DNA of 64,000 nt, from the NCBI RefSeq assembly GCF_003143555.1, contig NZ_CP029347.1, positions 2,170,001 to 2,234,000 on the forward strand, in the 5' to 3' direction. How positions within the stretch are numbered: position 1 is the first letter of the stretch; every line of letters starts with the position of its first letter. This DNA comes from Saliniradius amylolyticus (GTDB lineage: Bacteria; Pseudomonadota; Gammaproteobacteria; Enterobacterales; Alteromonadaceae). Both the position numbers and the translations under genes were made by a program. Positions 50,727-59,545 of this stretch are shown in pieces. Under the pieces are notes generated by a model. The model saw only the letters and a program-made list of their open reading frames with translations. It was not told where the DNA came from and made no database searches.

Positions 50727-51635
50727 GTGTCTGGCATAGATTTACGCAGCGCCACACCGCCCGGCGACGTCTTATCGGCCCTTGAAAAAACCATGGCGGA
50801 GCGTGGATTTATTGTGTTCAAAGGCCAGGATAATCTCGAGCCAGAACAGTTTCTGGCCGCCAGTTGCTGGTGGGGCGGCAAGCAGATTCACAGCACTCAC
50901 GGCGTCCATCCAGCCACGCCGGGCTATAACAAGGACATTTTCCGTTTGTCCAATGACCCTAAAATCGGCATACCCGGCGTGGGGCCGCAGTGGCATAACG
51001 ATGGCAGCTTTAACCCCACGACGTTCTCCCATTCTGGATATCATATTATCCGCCCGGCAGAACGCGGTGGCGGCACCAGCTTTGCCCACCAGGGCGCGGC
51101 ATTTGATGCCTTGTCCAAAGACACGCAGAGCTATTGGCGGCGCTTATCGTCGGTCAATTCCAACAGCGGCGTGGTCCATCCTCTGGTACACCGCCACCCC
51201 ATTTCAGGCCGTGAGTCGGTCTGGCTGCATCTGGGCATGACCGGTGCGGTGATAGAAAAATCGCAGGATGACGACCGCTATCGGTTACTGGAAGCCGATG
51301 AACTGACTCAGCTATGCCGACAATATAATGAACTGCTAAATGACGGGTTTGATAAAGGCTATGCCGTTAATTACGAGTACGAACAAGGCGACTGCCTGTT
51401 TATCGATAATCTGGCGGTGGCTCACCGGGCAGCGCCAGAGGCGCACTTACCCGCAGAACAACAGGGTTTAAGGATCATGCACCGCAGCACGGTTCGCGGT
51501 CTGGATATGCTCAAGCCCCGTCATGACCTGCCGGTGCATCTGGACATACACGGCCCCAATCCCACTGATTCCGGGGTCTGGCATGGTGGCGGCGTCGGGT
51601 TCCGCTGGGAGCGGGATATTCCGATGCAAAATTAA
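50727..51635 (+). CDS. TauD/TfdA family dioxygenase; start uncertain
   Basis: An Fe(II)/2-oxoglutarate-dependent oxygenase. The metal facial triad is seen as HND (WHNDGSF near residue 90) with a distal His (NLAVAHRA), and an Arg near the end (RIMHRSTVRG) binds 2-oxoglutarate. The substrate is unknown. The coordinates use the first standard start, a GTG, but the reading frame and family similarity (VKPLNPIGAAVSGIDLRS) continue upstream to about 50595 with no ATG, GTG or TTG. A perfect AGGAGG at 50617-50622 points to a start at or near an ATC at 50628. The real protein is probably about 33 residues longer. It could use a rare start codon or be a damaged gene. Confidence 0.8.
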   Translation: MSGIDLRSATPPGDVLSALEKTMAERGFIVFKGQDNLEPEQFLAASCWWGGKQIHSTHGVHPATPGYNKDIFRLSNDPKIGIPGVGPQWHNDGSFNPTTFSHSGYHIIRPAERGGGTSFAHQGAAFDALSKDTQSYWRRLSSVNSNSGVVHPLVHRHPISGRESVWLHLGMTGAVIEKSQDDDRYRLLEADELTQLCRQYNELLNDGFDKGYAVNYEYEQGDCLFIDNLAVAHRAAPEAHLPAEQQGLRIMHRSTVRGLDMLKPRHDLPVHLDIHGPNPTDSGVWHGGGVGFRWERDIPMQN

Positions 51636-51654
51636 AGACAGACCTCAGGGCCGC

Positions 51655-52551
51655 TTAGCCATCAATGGTAACGCCCTGCTGTTGAGCCCAGTACTGTATC
51701 AGCGCATACGAAATCGCGCCGGGAACCGGCAGTTCAATGCTGCCTTCCCTAAGCGCGGCTTCAAGCTCTTTGGCGGTGAGCCAAAAAGCGTCCTCCAGTT
51801 CGTCATCCTGTAGAGTAACGTTAGAGTCAGTGGTCCCGGCGTAAAAGCCTATCATCACCGAGCACGGAAAAGGCCAGGGCTGGCTGCCCAGATAGTCTAT
51901 TCGCTGCGTATCCAGCCCCACCTCTTCGGCCACCTCTCGGGCCACGGTTTGCTCAAAGGATTCACCCGGTTCCACAAAACCGGCCAGCACCGAATAAAGC
52001 TTTGGGGGCCATTGTGGCTGACGCGCCAGCAGCAGCCGGTCCTTATGGGTCACCGCCATTATGACCGCCGGATCGGTACGGGGATAAACTCTGGATTCGC
52101 ATTCAGCGCAGTAGCGCTCATGACCCGCAGCATCCACTTTGGTCCGGGCCCCACAACGGCCGCAGTAGCGGTGGTTCTGATGCCAGTGATGCAGGGCTTT
52201 GGCCTGTGCCAGTGGCGCGACCTGTTCATCGCTCAGCAGTGGCAACAAGAGCCGGAGGTCCTGCCAGTCCGCGTCATTATCCAGCTCCAGGTCATCGTCT
52301 CTCACCTGAGCACTGAAACAGGGCGTGTCTGACTCATCCAGCCCCAGAAAAATCAGCTCATCGGCTGAATAGTCACTCAGTAACGCCGCGCCATTGACCG
52401 GCGATGAATCCTCACTGCGCATTAATACACGCAAGCGTTCGTTAAACACGCTCAATTTAATCTCACCGCGTTTTATTAGTGCCGATAGTTGTTCGGGCGA
52501 ATAACGATACGATGAAAAGCGCTGCAAACCAGACTGTCTCAGTCGCCACAT
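51655..52551 (-). CDS. nudC: NAD+ diphosphatase / RNA deNADding Nudix enzyme
   Basis: Cleaves NADH to NMNH and AMP and removes NAD caps from RNA. 298 aa. A zinc ribbon of CGRCG and CAEC (about residues 132-152) comes before the Nudix box GFVEPGESFEQTVAREVAEEVG (core residues visible as GX5EX7REVAEEVG), followed by the NudC signature SQPWPFPCS. The N-terminal part is less conserved, as is usual. It is convergent with the TauD-like gene, with 19 bases between them. A 161-base gap without a gene (52552-52712) separates it from the XRE gene. Confidence 0.94.
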   Translation of the reverse strand: MWRLRQSGLQRFSSYRYSPEQLSALIKRGEIKLSVFNERLRVLMRSEDSSPVNGAALLSDYSADELIFLGLDESDTPCFSAQVRDDDLELDNDADWQDLRLLLPLLSDEQVAPLAQAKALHHWHQNHRYCGRCGARTKVDAAGHERYCAECESRVYPRTDPAVIMAVTHKDRLLLARQPQWPPKLYSVLAGFVEPGESFEQTVAREVAEEVGLDTQRIDYLGSQPWPFPCSVMIGFYAGTTDSNVTLQDDELEDAFWLTAKELEAALREGSIELPVPGAISYALIQYWAQQQGVTIDG

Positions 52552-52712
52552 AATGTCATAACCTGCTTAGCTGAAATGTTTAACTGATAGGTTCAGTGTA
52601 GCCAAACCGATGCCATGATGAGAGTGGTCGTCAGCGATCCGACTGTGATGGCAATTACCGGTCAGAGAGCCGGCGCAGGTGAAATGATTGGGCCAGGCAG
52701 GGTTAATCCCGG

Positions 52713-52919
52713 TCAGTCTGACTGCTGATGCTCATCATCGAAGATTTGTTCAATCGCCAGCCCAAAGACTCGGGCAGCCTTGAAGGCCAATGGCAGACTG
52801 GGATCAAACTTGCCCGTCTCGATGGCATTCACCGTTTGCCGTGAGACATCCAGCGCTTTGGCCAAATCACTTTGGGTCCAGTTTCGCTCGGCCCGCAGCA
52901 CCTTTAACCGATTCTTCAT
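52713..52919 (-). CDS. Small XRE-family transcriptional regulator
   Basis: A 68-aa DNA-binding protein that consists of one helix-turn-helix (LKVLRAERNWTQSDLAKALDV, then SRQTVNAIETGKFDPSL) plus a short tail. It is of the compact type that regulates a neighbouring membrane-protein gene. It overlaps the upstream 138-aa membrane protein gene by the ATGA motif, so the two are coupled and probably autoregulated. Confidence 0.9.
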   Translation of the reverse strand: MKNRLKVLRAERNWTQSDLAKALDVSRQTVNAIETGKFDPSLPLAFKAARVFGLAIEQIFDDEHQQSD

Positions 52920-53332
52920 TGATACTTTCGACTGTTGATGACGATGCTGATGAGATAGGACAGACCCATCACAAACAGAATATTGGACGGGCTCGGCGTC
53001 GAGTCGAGCAAGCGGACAGGTTCTAACAAACCGTAAACCGCGCCGAACACCATACTGACCCCCAGTGAAATGGCCATCGCATTCATATGAAGTTGGCGCT
53101 GCAATTCATCCAGTGCTTCTAGATGCTGCTTATTGACCACAATCATGCGATAGCCCAGAAACAGATTAACAGCGATGGCTACCAGGGTTATCGACGTACT
53201 GAAATGCCACAAAAATTTCGGCCCAAAAGCAACCAGTGCCAGGGACAGCAGCCAGCCTGACGTCCAGATAAAGAGGGCCTTTGTTGAGCGCTTGTGGCGC
53301 TGTTCTAATGAATTTGTCGGAGTTTGTGACAT
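52916..53332 (-). CDS. Four-pass membrane protein paired with XRE regulator
   Basis: A 138-aa protein with four hydrophobic segments (about residues 22-45, 48-70, 88-108 and 117-133) and a short basic N-terminus. I do not recognise a named family; similar small membrane proteins occur in two-gene units with a compact XRE regulator. The start codon follows a TTTAGGTTCACTTT stretch with weak ribosome-binding character. An AT-rich promoter-like region lies at 53340-53400. Confidence 0.75.
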   Translation of the reverse strand: MSQTPTNSLEQRHKRSTKALFIWTSGWLLSLALVAFGPKFLWHFSTSITLVAIAVNLFLGYRMIVVNKQHLEALDELQRQLHMNAMAISLGVSMVFGAVYGLLEPVRLLDSTPSPSNILFVMGLSYLISIVINSRKYQ

Positions 53333-53506
53333 AAAGTGAACCTAAAAAAGTAAAGTAGACTTGTCATAACAATAGGCTTAATCGATTTAATGTCAAGCTT
53401 ACTTGTCACATTATTATCCTGCCGCCTTCGGGCTTATCCCACATGAGACTCGTCATCACAAGTGGCGGAAATACAAAAAAGCAGGAGCGATTTTATGCCT
53501 ATTCAC

Positions 53507-53660
53507 CCTGGACATATCCCACGAATTGCTCTCGGTATTCGAGGGATATCGTTCATCCTTACATCGCCGCTCCTGCGCGTCCATGCGCCCGCGGCATACC
53601 GTTCATCTTGGACATATCCCACGAATTGCTCCCTGCATTCGTGGGTTACCATACATCCTG
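53507..53660. repeat. 100-bp direct repeat, two copies
   Basis: The block beginning TGGACATATCCCACGAATTGCT (53509 and 53609; given here by position and key bases) recurs at an exact 100-base offset. A second matched part, ATTCG.GGG.TA.C.T.CATCCT, lies at 53537-53558 and 53637-53658. ORFs reading LDISHELL-type peptides run across the copies but are not credible genes. The gap 53333-53663 holds nothing else I can call. Confidence 0.8.
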
Positions 53661-53663
53661 TAT

Positions 53664-53692
53664 ATAAAAAAGCCCCCGGGTTGCGGGGGCTC
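53664..53692 (-). terminator. Terminator of the betaine/methyl-cycle operon
   Basis: Strong hairpin AGCCCCCG...CGGGGGCT with T6 on the minus strand, 55 bases after the ahcY stop. Confidence 0.9.
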
Positions 53693-53746
53693 GCGCTCTA
53701 ACAAACCGGAGGGGATTCCGGCTTGCCAGATTCTTTTGCCGGTGTG

Positions 53747-55129
53747 TTAGTACTTGTAGGCTTCCGGCTTGTAGGGTCCGTCGACCGGCAGGCGAATGTA
53801 CTCGGACTGCGACGGGGTCATGCGCGTGATGACACCACCAAAGCCTTCTACCATACCGGCAGCAACCTCTTCGTCCAGTTTCTTAGGCAACACGCGGACA
53901 TAGAGATTGTCGGCCTTCTGATCGACAGGCAGCTCGGCGAACTTTTTCTCCCACAGGTACATCTGTGCCATCACCTGGTTGGCGAAGGAGCCATCCATAA
54001 TCCGTGACGGGTGCCCGGTGGCATTACCCAGGTTCACCAGACGGCCTTCGGACAGCAGGAACAGGTGGTCGTCCTTGGCTTTATCGCGGTAGATTTTATG
54101 CACCTGAGGTTTCACCTCTTCCCACTCCCAGTGATCGCGCATGTAAGGGGTATCGATTTCATTGTCGAAGTGGCCGATATTGCACACAACAGCACCGCTT
54201 TTCAGGCTTTGCAGCATGTTGCGGTCACACACATTCACGTTCCCGGTCGCGGTGACCAGAATGTCGATATTTTGCAGTAAGCCTTTGTCGATGCAATCCA
54301 GGGTTTCGTCGTTAACGCCATCCTTATAGGGCGATACCACCTCGAAACCATCCATACAGGCCTGCATGGCGCAGATGGGATCGATTTCTGAGACTTTAAC
54401 GATCATCCCTTCCTGACGCAACGAGGCGGCGGAGCCTTTGCCCACATCGCCATACCCCACTACCAGTGCCTTCTTACCGGACAACAGGTGGTCCAGACCA
54501 CGCTTGATGGCGTCGTTCAGTGAATGGCGACAGCCATATTTGTTGTCGTTTTTCGATTTAGTGATGGCGTCGTTTACATTAATGGCGGGGACTTTCAGCT
54601 CGCCGTTTTCCAGCATTTCCTGCAGGCGGTGAACGCCGGTGGTGGTTTCTTCGGAGATGCCGTGGATCTTATCCAGCAATTGCGGGTATTTGCTGTGTAC
54701 CATCTCAGTCAGGTCGCCACCATCGTCCAGGATCATATTGGCGTCCCAGGTCTCACTGCTGCCTTTCTCTTTCAAAATGGTCTGTTCGATGCACCAGAGG
54801 AACTCTTCTTCGGTTTCGCCTTTCCAGGCAAATACCGGCACGCCACTGGCGGCAATAGCTGCTGCAGCATGGTCCTGCGTAGAAAAGATATTGCAGGAGG
54901 ACCAGCGCACTTCGGCACCCAGTGCAGTCAGAGTCTCAATCAGTACCGCAGTCTGGATGGTCATATGAATACAACCCATGATTTTAGCGCCTGCCAGCGG
55001 TTTCTGGCCCGCATACTTTTCACGCAGCTTTATCAGCGCCGGCATTTCGCTTTCGGCGATGTTGATTTCCTTACGGCCCCACTCGGCTAGGGAAATGTCG
55101 GCGACCTTATAATCGGTAAATTCGCTCAT
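53747..55129 (-). CDS. ahcY: S-adenosylhomocysteine hydrolase
   Basis: Splits S-adenosylhomocysteine into homocysteine and adenosine, removing the strong product inhibitor of methyltransferases. 460 aa, the longer proteobacterial form. NAD site in [12 protein letters not shown] near residue 250, substrate motifs [12 protein letters not shown] and [13 protein letters not shown], and the C-terminal [12 protein letters not shown]-type ending (here [13 protein letters not shown]). Many gammaproteobacteria use the Pfs/LuxS route instead, so AhcY fits a high methylation load. It is last in the operon GSMT/SDMT-metK-metF-ahcY, 18 bases after metF, and ends at a clear terminator. Confidence 0.97.
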   Translation of the reverse strand: MSEFTDYKVADISLAEWGRKEINIAESEMPALIKLREKYAGQKPLAGAKIMGCIHMTIQTAVLIETLTALGAEVRWSSCNIFSTQDHAAAAIAASGVPVFAWKGETEEEFLWCIEQTILKEKGSSETWDANMILDDGGDLTEMVHSKYPQLLDKIHGISEETTTGVHRLQEMLENGELKVPAINVNDAITKSKNDNKYGCRHSLNDAIKRGLDHLLSGKKALVVGYGDVGKGSAASLRQEGMIVKVSEIDPICAMQACMDGFEVVSPYKDGVNDETLDCIDKGLLQNIDILVTATGNVNVCDRNMLQSLKSGAVVCNIGHFDNEIDTPYMRDHWEWEEVKPQVHKIYRDKAKDDHLFLLSEGRLVNLGNATGHPSRIMDGSFANQVMAQMYLWEKKFAELPVDQKADNLYVRVLPKKLDEEVAAGMVEGFGGVITRMTPSQSEYIRLPVDGPYKPEAYKY

Positions 55130-55147
55130 TCAATAGTCTCCTTGGTT

Positions 55148-56020
55148 TTAAGTTCTGTCGTTATGATTAGTTGAATCCACCAGTCCCAGATTGCGCCAGA
55201 TGCGCTCGGTAGGCCCGGCGTTATTAAGCGTGTAAAAATGAATGCCGGGGGCGCCCTGTTCCAATAGCTCCTCGGCCTGGCGCGTGGCGAACTCCACCCC
55301 CAGATCTTCTTGTGCCTGAGTATCATCACCCAAGTCCTTCATCCGTTCTGACAACCAGCGCGGGATCTCTGCCCCGCAGATATCGGAGAAGCGACGGATC
55401 TGGTTGTAGTTGGTAATGGGCATGAGTCCGACATGAACGGGTACCTCGACACCGCGTTTTTGGATCTCATCGATAAAGTAATAGTAGGCATCGTTATTAA
55501 AGAAGTACTGAGTGATGGCCTCGTCCGCTCCAGCTTTCACCTTGCGGGCGAAGTTATCCAGATCGACCTTGGCACTGCTCGATTCCGGATGAAACTCGGG
55601 GTAACACCCCACATGGATTTCAAAGCCTCCGAATTCACGGATAAAGCCCACCAGTTCATTGGCGTAGCGAAAACCGCCCTCGATGAAAGCGTCACCGTGC
55701 TCCGGGATATCGCCCCGAAGCGCCACGATCCGCTTGATGCCCATCTCCCGGTACTGACGCAGGATGCCTTCGATGTCCTTCTCCATTGAACCGATGCAGG
55801 ATAGATGCGGTGCCACATCCACTCTGCCGTTTTGTTTGATCCAGTCGACCGTTTCCAGCGTGCGCTCCCGGGTACTGCCTCCGGCACCGAAAGTTACCGA
55901 CACATACTCCGGCGAGTAACGCTGCAAGCGTTCTAAACTGGCTTTGAGCTTGTTTTCCCCGGTCTCCGTTTTGGGCGGAAAGAACTCGAAAGAAAACTGC
56001 CTGTCTGCGTATTTCGACAT
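55148..56020 (-). CDS. metF: 5,10-methylenetetrahydrofolate reductase
   Basis: Makes 5-methyl-THF, the methyl donor for MetH. 290 aa with the family start QFSFEFFPPKTETGENKL, FAD-site motifs (VSVTFGAGGSTRERT, ALRGDIPE) and the folate-site Glu/Asp segments. It sits between metK and ahcY in the betaine operon rather than beside metB/metL or metJ. No met box is seen in the 65-base gap upstream, which instead contains a hairpin GCCGCGGT...ACCGCGGC at 56052-56072. Confidence 0.96.
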   Translation of the reverse strand: MSKYADRQFSFEFFPPKTETGENKLKASLERLQRYSPEYVSVTFGAGGSTRERTLETVDWIKQNGRVDVAPHLSCIGSMEKDIEGILRQYREMGIKRIVALRGDIPEHGDAFIEGGFRYANELVGFIREFGGFEIHVGCYPEFHPESSSAKVDLDNFARKVKAGADEAITQYFFNNDAYYYFIDEIQKRGVEVPVHVGLMPITNYNQIRRFSDICGAEIPRWLSERMKDLGDDTQAQEDLGVEFATRQAEELLEQGAPGIHFYTLNNAGPTERIWRNLGLVDSTNHNDRT

Positions 56021-56085
56021 AATTACACCTCGTTATTCATCAATGAATATAAGCCGCGGTAAAAACCGCGGCTCAGGTGCAGCCA

Positions 56086-57252
56086 TCAGAGTCCTGCCGC
56101 CTCGCGGATAGCGTCAGCCTTATCGGTTCGCTCCCAGGTATAGCCGTCACCATTATGACCAAAGTGGCCATTGGTTGCCGTGGGCTTGTACACTGGGCGC
56201 AATAAATCCAGCATCTGGATAATGCCTTTGGGACGCAAGTCAAAGAAGTCCCGCACCAGGCCTTCGATACGCTCTTCCGGCACTTTCGCAGTGCCAAAGG
56301 TATTTACGTGAATGGACACCGGCTCGGCAATACCGATAGCGTAGGCAAACTGCACCTCGCATTTATCGGCGACGCCGGAAGCAACGATATTTTTAGCCAC
56401 ATAGCGGCCTGCATAAGCTGCCGAGCGATCCACCTTAGACGGGTCCTTACCAGAGAAGGCACCACCGCCGTGATGACCCATGCCGCCATAGGTATCAACG
56501 ATGATCTTACGCCCGGTCAGGCCACAGTCACCGACCGGCCCACCAATCACAAAACGCCCGGTGGGGTTGATAAAATACTGAGTATCATTGGTCAGCATGG
56601 ACTCGGGAATGACCGGCTTGATGATCTCTTCCATCACCGCTTCACTGAGCTCTTTATGCTCGATGAACTCATCATGCTGGGTCGACAGCACAATGGCATC
56701 CACCGCCTTGGGTTTACCGTCTTCATAGCGCACCGACACCTGGGATTTCACATCCGGTCTTAGCCACGGGATACTGCCGTTTTTGCGAACAATGGACTGC
56801 CGTTCGGTCAGCTTATGAGCGTACTGAATGGGCATGGGCATCAATTCGTCCGTTTCATTCACCGCATAACCGAACATCAGGCCCTGGTCCCCGGCGCCTT
56901 GGTTCAAATCGATCCCACTGCCTTCGTTCACGCCCTGAGCAATGTCCTGAGACTGTTTATCAATGGCCAGCAACACCGCGCAGGAGTTACCGTCAAAACC
57001 TAAGTCACTGTGGTTGTAGCCAATATCGCAAATGGTCTTGCGTACTACATCGGTATAATCCACGGTGGCGTTAGAGGTGATCTCCCCAGAAATCACCGCC
57101 ATGCCGGTATTGACCATGGTTTCACAAGCCACACGAGAGTTCTTGTCCTGTTTTAACAGCTCATCCAAAATGGCATCGGAGATATTATCGGCGATTTTGT
57201 CCGGGTGACCCTCACCCACAGATTCTGAAGAAAAAATATAGTTTCTAGACAT
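56086..57252 (-). CDS. metK: S-adenosylmethionine synthetase
   Basis: Makes AdoMet from methionine and ATP. 388 aa from the ATG at 57252; a TTG at 57258 in frame is less likely. AAGGA lies 8 bases before the ATG. Motifs are [28 protein letters not shown] and [23 protein letters not shown]. The gene directly follows the GSMT/SDMT fusion by 84 bases, so AdoMet supply is tied to betaine synthesis. No MetJ box was seen before it. Whether this is the only metK of the genome cannot be told here. Confidence 0.97.
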   Translation of the reverse strand: MSRNYIFSSESVGEGHPDKIADNISDAILDELLKQDKNSRVACETMVNTGMAVISGEITSNATVDYTDVVRKTICDIGYNHSDLGFDGNSCAVLLAIDKQSQDIAQGVNEGSGIDLNQGAGDQGLMFGYAVNETDELMPMPIQYAHKLTERQSIVRKNGSIPWLRPDVKSQVSVRYEDGKPKAVDAIVLSTQHDEFIEHKELSEAVMEEIIKPVIPESMLTNDTQYFINPTGRFVIGGPVGDCGLTGRKIIVDTYGGMGHHGGGAFSGKDPSKVDRSAAYAGRYVAKNIVASGVADKCEVQFAYAIGIAEPVSIHVNTFGTAKVPEERIEGLVRDFFDLRPKGIIQMLDLLRPVYKPTATNGHFGHNGDGYTWERTDKADAIREAAGL

Positions 57253-57336
57253 AATCAAATCCTTGTTTCTTTATTCTCATTCGGGCGCCAAAAGCTCACC
57301 GGGCTTTTGGCCTTTGACTGATTCAGCGTTGCGACA

Positions 57337-59028
57337 TTACTCAGGCTTACGGAAGTGCAGCACGCCCCAGCTCAGATGACGATTTTTACCGCCTTCCACC
57401 CAGTGGCCCAGACCTTCCACCATGGTGTCCATATACTCGGTGGACACATGCTGCTTTAACTCGTCCCGATGAGCGATGAGCTCTGACCGCACACGGCTGT
57501 AATGGTTGGTCAACTGCTCGGTGAGGTCATCCACATGAACCTCCTCCCACCCCAGTTGCTGGGCCATTTGCCGGTAAAAGCTGATGCTGCCCAGATTGGG
57601 GAGGTGAATGCGCTGATAAATGGGCTCTAACACCTCTTTGGGGCAGTCATCGCTTTGCATTGGATCGGTAAAGATAAACTCACCGCCGGGCTTGAGAACC
57701 CGATTAACTTCATTCAGTGCCTGCGGCCGGTTACCACTGTGTAAGATGGCATCCTGTGACCAGACGATATCCACGCTGTTATGCTCCAGCGGGATGTCTT
57801 CGAAGCAGCCGTCGATCACCTCGATAAGATGATCCAGCCCCTGCTCTTCATTCAGTTTGCGTGCTCGTTTATTCTCTTCTTCCGCTAGGTTTAAGGCGAT
57901 AACCTTGCAGCCATAGTTGGCGGCAATATAGCGGGCCGAGCCGCCATAACCGGAGCCAATATCCAACACCACCGAGTCTTTATTCAGGGTGTTTAACTTA
58001 TTCAGCATATATTTGACTGTACGGGCACTGGCCTCTCGAATGGACTCATCGGCCCGCCGGTAAATGCCCACATGGATGTCTTCACCGCCCCATATATTGG
58101 CGTAGAAATTATCGGCATCTTCGCTGTTGTAATAGTCCCGCGCTTTCTTCAGGGCCGCCTGATAACTGCCCGCGATAGAGTCGCTGTTATCGGCATTATC
58201 ATCGTCTTTGGTCATGGTTAATCCCTCCTCATAGCGCTTTTCCGCTACATGGATCAGAAAGTCCGGCTCACTGTCGCTAAACTCTTCTTCAAAATCGCCA
58301 TAGGTAGTGACCCGCTGAAAGCCCACTTCCTGCATGAGACGGCGGGTGTAGTTGCGGCGCAGGGGAAACATGTTCAGATAGTAAACTGCGCCATCGGCAA
58401 AAGTGTATTTAAAACGCGCCAGACCCGGATCGAGATAGTCAGGCTCGGCCCTGACCGAGTCACCACAGTAATAATAGTTGTGAGTGGGTTTGCCTCCCTC
58501 ATCCAGCAGTGCGTCGTAATTGCGCTGATCCATGATCAAGACACCATCGTGACGCAGGGTTGCGTACATCTCTGCCAATGCCTTACGCCGATCGTTTTCG
58601 TCGTGAAGATGCGTAAAGGAGTTTCCCAGGCAGATTACGGCATCATAGTAATCGTGAATATCGCGGTTCAGCCAGCGCCAGTCGGCTAACACGGTGCGCA
58701 GAGTAAACCCGTGTCTGGATGCGTTTTCGAAGGCCTTCGACAACATCTCAGCAGAGCCGTCCACACTGGTCACTTCAAAGCCGGCCTTTAACAGCTGAAC
58801 TGAATGAAAGCCTGTGCCGGTAGCCACATCCAATACTTTCTTCGCGCCCCGCTCTTTAAGCTTCTGGATAAAAAATTCACCCTCACTCTCTGCGCGGGCG
58901 TCCCAGTCGATCAGTTCATCCCACTTATCGACAAAGGGCTGAATGTATTCTTCGACGTACTTTCCGGTTTCGCGTACTGAGGTCGGGTCGCTCCCATAAT
59001 CCTGGACCCGCATTGATTGCTGACTCAT
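57337..59028 (-). CDS. Fused glycine/sarcosine and sarcosine/dimethylglycine N-methyltransferase
   Basis: A two-domain enzyme that makes glycine betaine from glycine by three AdoMet-dependent methylations. From the ATG at 59028 it is 563 aa. The first domain (about 1-265) is glycine/sarcosine methyltransferase-like with motif I VLDVATGTGFHS near residue 65. After an Asp/Ser-rich linker the second domain (about 300-563) is sarcosine/dimethylglycine methyltransferase-like with VLDIGSGYGGSARYI near 355 and GEFIFTDPMQSDD. Such fusions are known from halophiles, for example Actinopolyspora; other halophiles have two separate proteins. The open frame extends to 59085, but GGAG before 59028 and the family start favour the shorter form. 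It heads the operon and has a highly folded leader. Confidence 0.93.
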   Translation of the reverse strand: MSQQSMRVQDYGSDPTSVRETGKYVEEYIQPFVDKWDELIDWDARAESEGEFFIQKLKERGAKKVLDVATGTGFHSVQLLKAGFEVTSVDGSAEMLSKAFENASRHGFTLRTVLADWRWLNRDIHDYYDAVICLGNSFTHLHDENDRRKALAEMYATLRHDGVLIMDQRNYDALLDEGGKPTHNYYYCGDSVRAEPDYLDPGLARFKYTFADGAVYYLNMFPLRRNYTRRLMQEVGFQRVTTYGDFEEEFSDSEPDFLIHVAEKRYEEGLTMTKDDDNADNSDSIAGSYQAALKKARDYYNSEDADNFYANIWGGEDIHVGIYRRADESIREASARTVKYMLNKLNTLNKDSVVLDIGSGYGGSARYIAANYGCKVIALNLAEEENKRARKLNEEQGLDHLIEVIDGCFEDIPLEHNSVDIVWSQDAILHSGNRPQALNEVNRVLKPGGEFIFTDPMQSDDCPKEVLEPIYQRIHLPNLGSISFYRQMAQQLGWEEVHVDDLTEQLTNHYSRVRSELIAHRDELKQHVSTEYMDTMVEGLGHWVEGGKNRHLSWGVLHFRKPE

Positions 59029-59060
59029 CTGCACACTCCGTTTTGGTTTTGAGCATGACG

Positions 59061-59199
59061 CAGATGGCAAAAAGCGGTGGCACACATTTTCCGCCTAGGG
59101 CCATCTGGTCGTTAGTTATCAGGTATCTAACGCCACATTTGGCTTTACAGAACGGCAAATGCACGACTAGACCCGGTGAAAACCAGTCTCTCCGGGTCG
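59061..59199 (-). promoter_or_regulatory. Structured 5' leader of the GSMT/SDMT gene (candidate cis-regulatory RNA)
   Basis: In 139 bases before the start there are four consecutive helices on the minus strand: GACCCGG/CCGGGTC (59198-59192 with 59176-59170), CATTTG/CAAATG (59160-59155 with about 59140-59135), CGTTAG/CTAACG (59132-59127 with 59115-59110), and CAGATGGC/GCCATCTG (59107-59100 with 59068-59061) that encloses an inner GCGG/CCGC pair. This density is far above the neighbouring gaps. I do not recognise it as a named riboswitch class. It may sense AdoMet-cycle metabolites, glycine, or ion/osmotic state; this is a guess. Confidence 0.5.
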
Positions 59200-59368
59200 C
59201 ATTTATCTTGGTCATTAATAATTAGAACACCAATAATTAAACGCCTTTATCGAAATAATTCAACCCCTTATTGAAAAAATTTCACTAACCCTATTAAGAT
59301 CAACAACTCGCATAGACAATTAGAATTCAGCCGTGACAGGCCGCCATTAGAGCCTGATAAGGAGAATT

Positions 59369-59473
59369 ATGAACTCGGAGGCGATCTCTGTTAACCAGCA
59401 ACAGCCCCGATTTAAAATGTGTCACTTTTATTTCAACACTAACTTTTTACAGACCGAAACCTCGAGTCTATAG
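59369..59473 (+). CDS. Possible short ORF upstream of the kinase gene
   Basis: A 34-codon ORF (MNSEAISVNQQQ... ending TETSSL) with an excellent AAGGAG ribosome-binding site 4 bases before its ATG. It lies 72 bases before the kinase start. No family is recognised and the composition is not diagnostic. It could be a leader peptide or a small protein; it may also be chance. The rest of the divergent gap (59200-59368) is AT-rich and should contain the promoters for both directions. Confidence 0.35.
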   Translation: MNSEAISVNQQQPRFKMCHFYFNTNFLQTETSSL

Positions 59474-59545
59474 TTGTACTTTTGCTTGACCTCCAGCTTT
59501 TAATAAATCATGAAACTTTTAACCAACAACCAAGAGGAAACGACA

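Noticed and set aside
53507-53660. CRISPR array
   Set aside because: Only two copies, no regular spacers and no cas genes nearby.
53403-53750. 115-aa and overlapping ORFs with repeated LDISHELL peptides
   Set aside because: The peptide repeats come from a 100-base DNA repeat read in several frames; one end runs through the operon terminator.
54524-55090. 188-aa plus-strand ORF inside ahcY
   Set aside because: Antisense to ahcY, whose conserved motifs explain the sequence.
59061-59199. Glycine or SAM riboswitch in the GSMT/SDMT leader
   Set aside because: A GGAGAGA stretch is present, but the other conserved glycine-aptamer parts (such as GCCGAAGG and TCTCAGGCAA) are absent, and no SAM or SAH aptamer core could be recognised.
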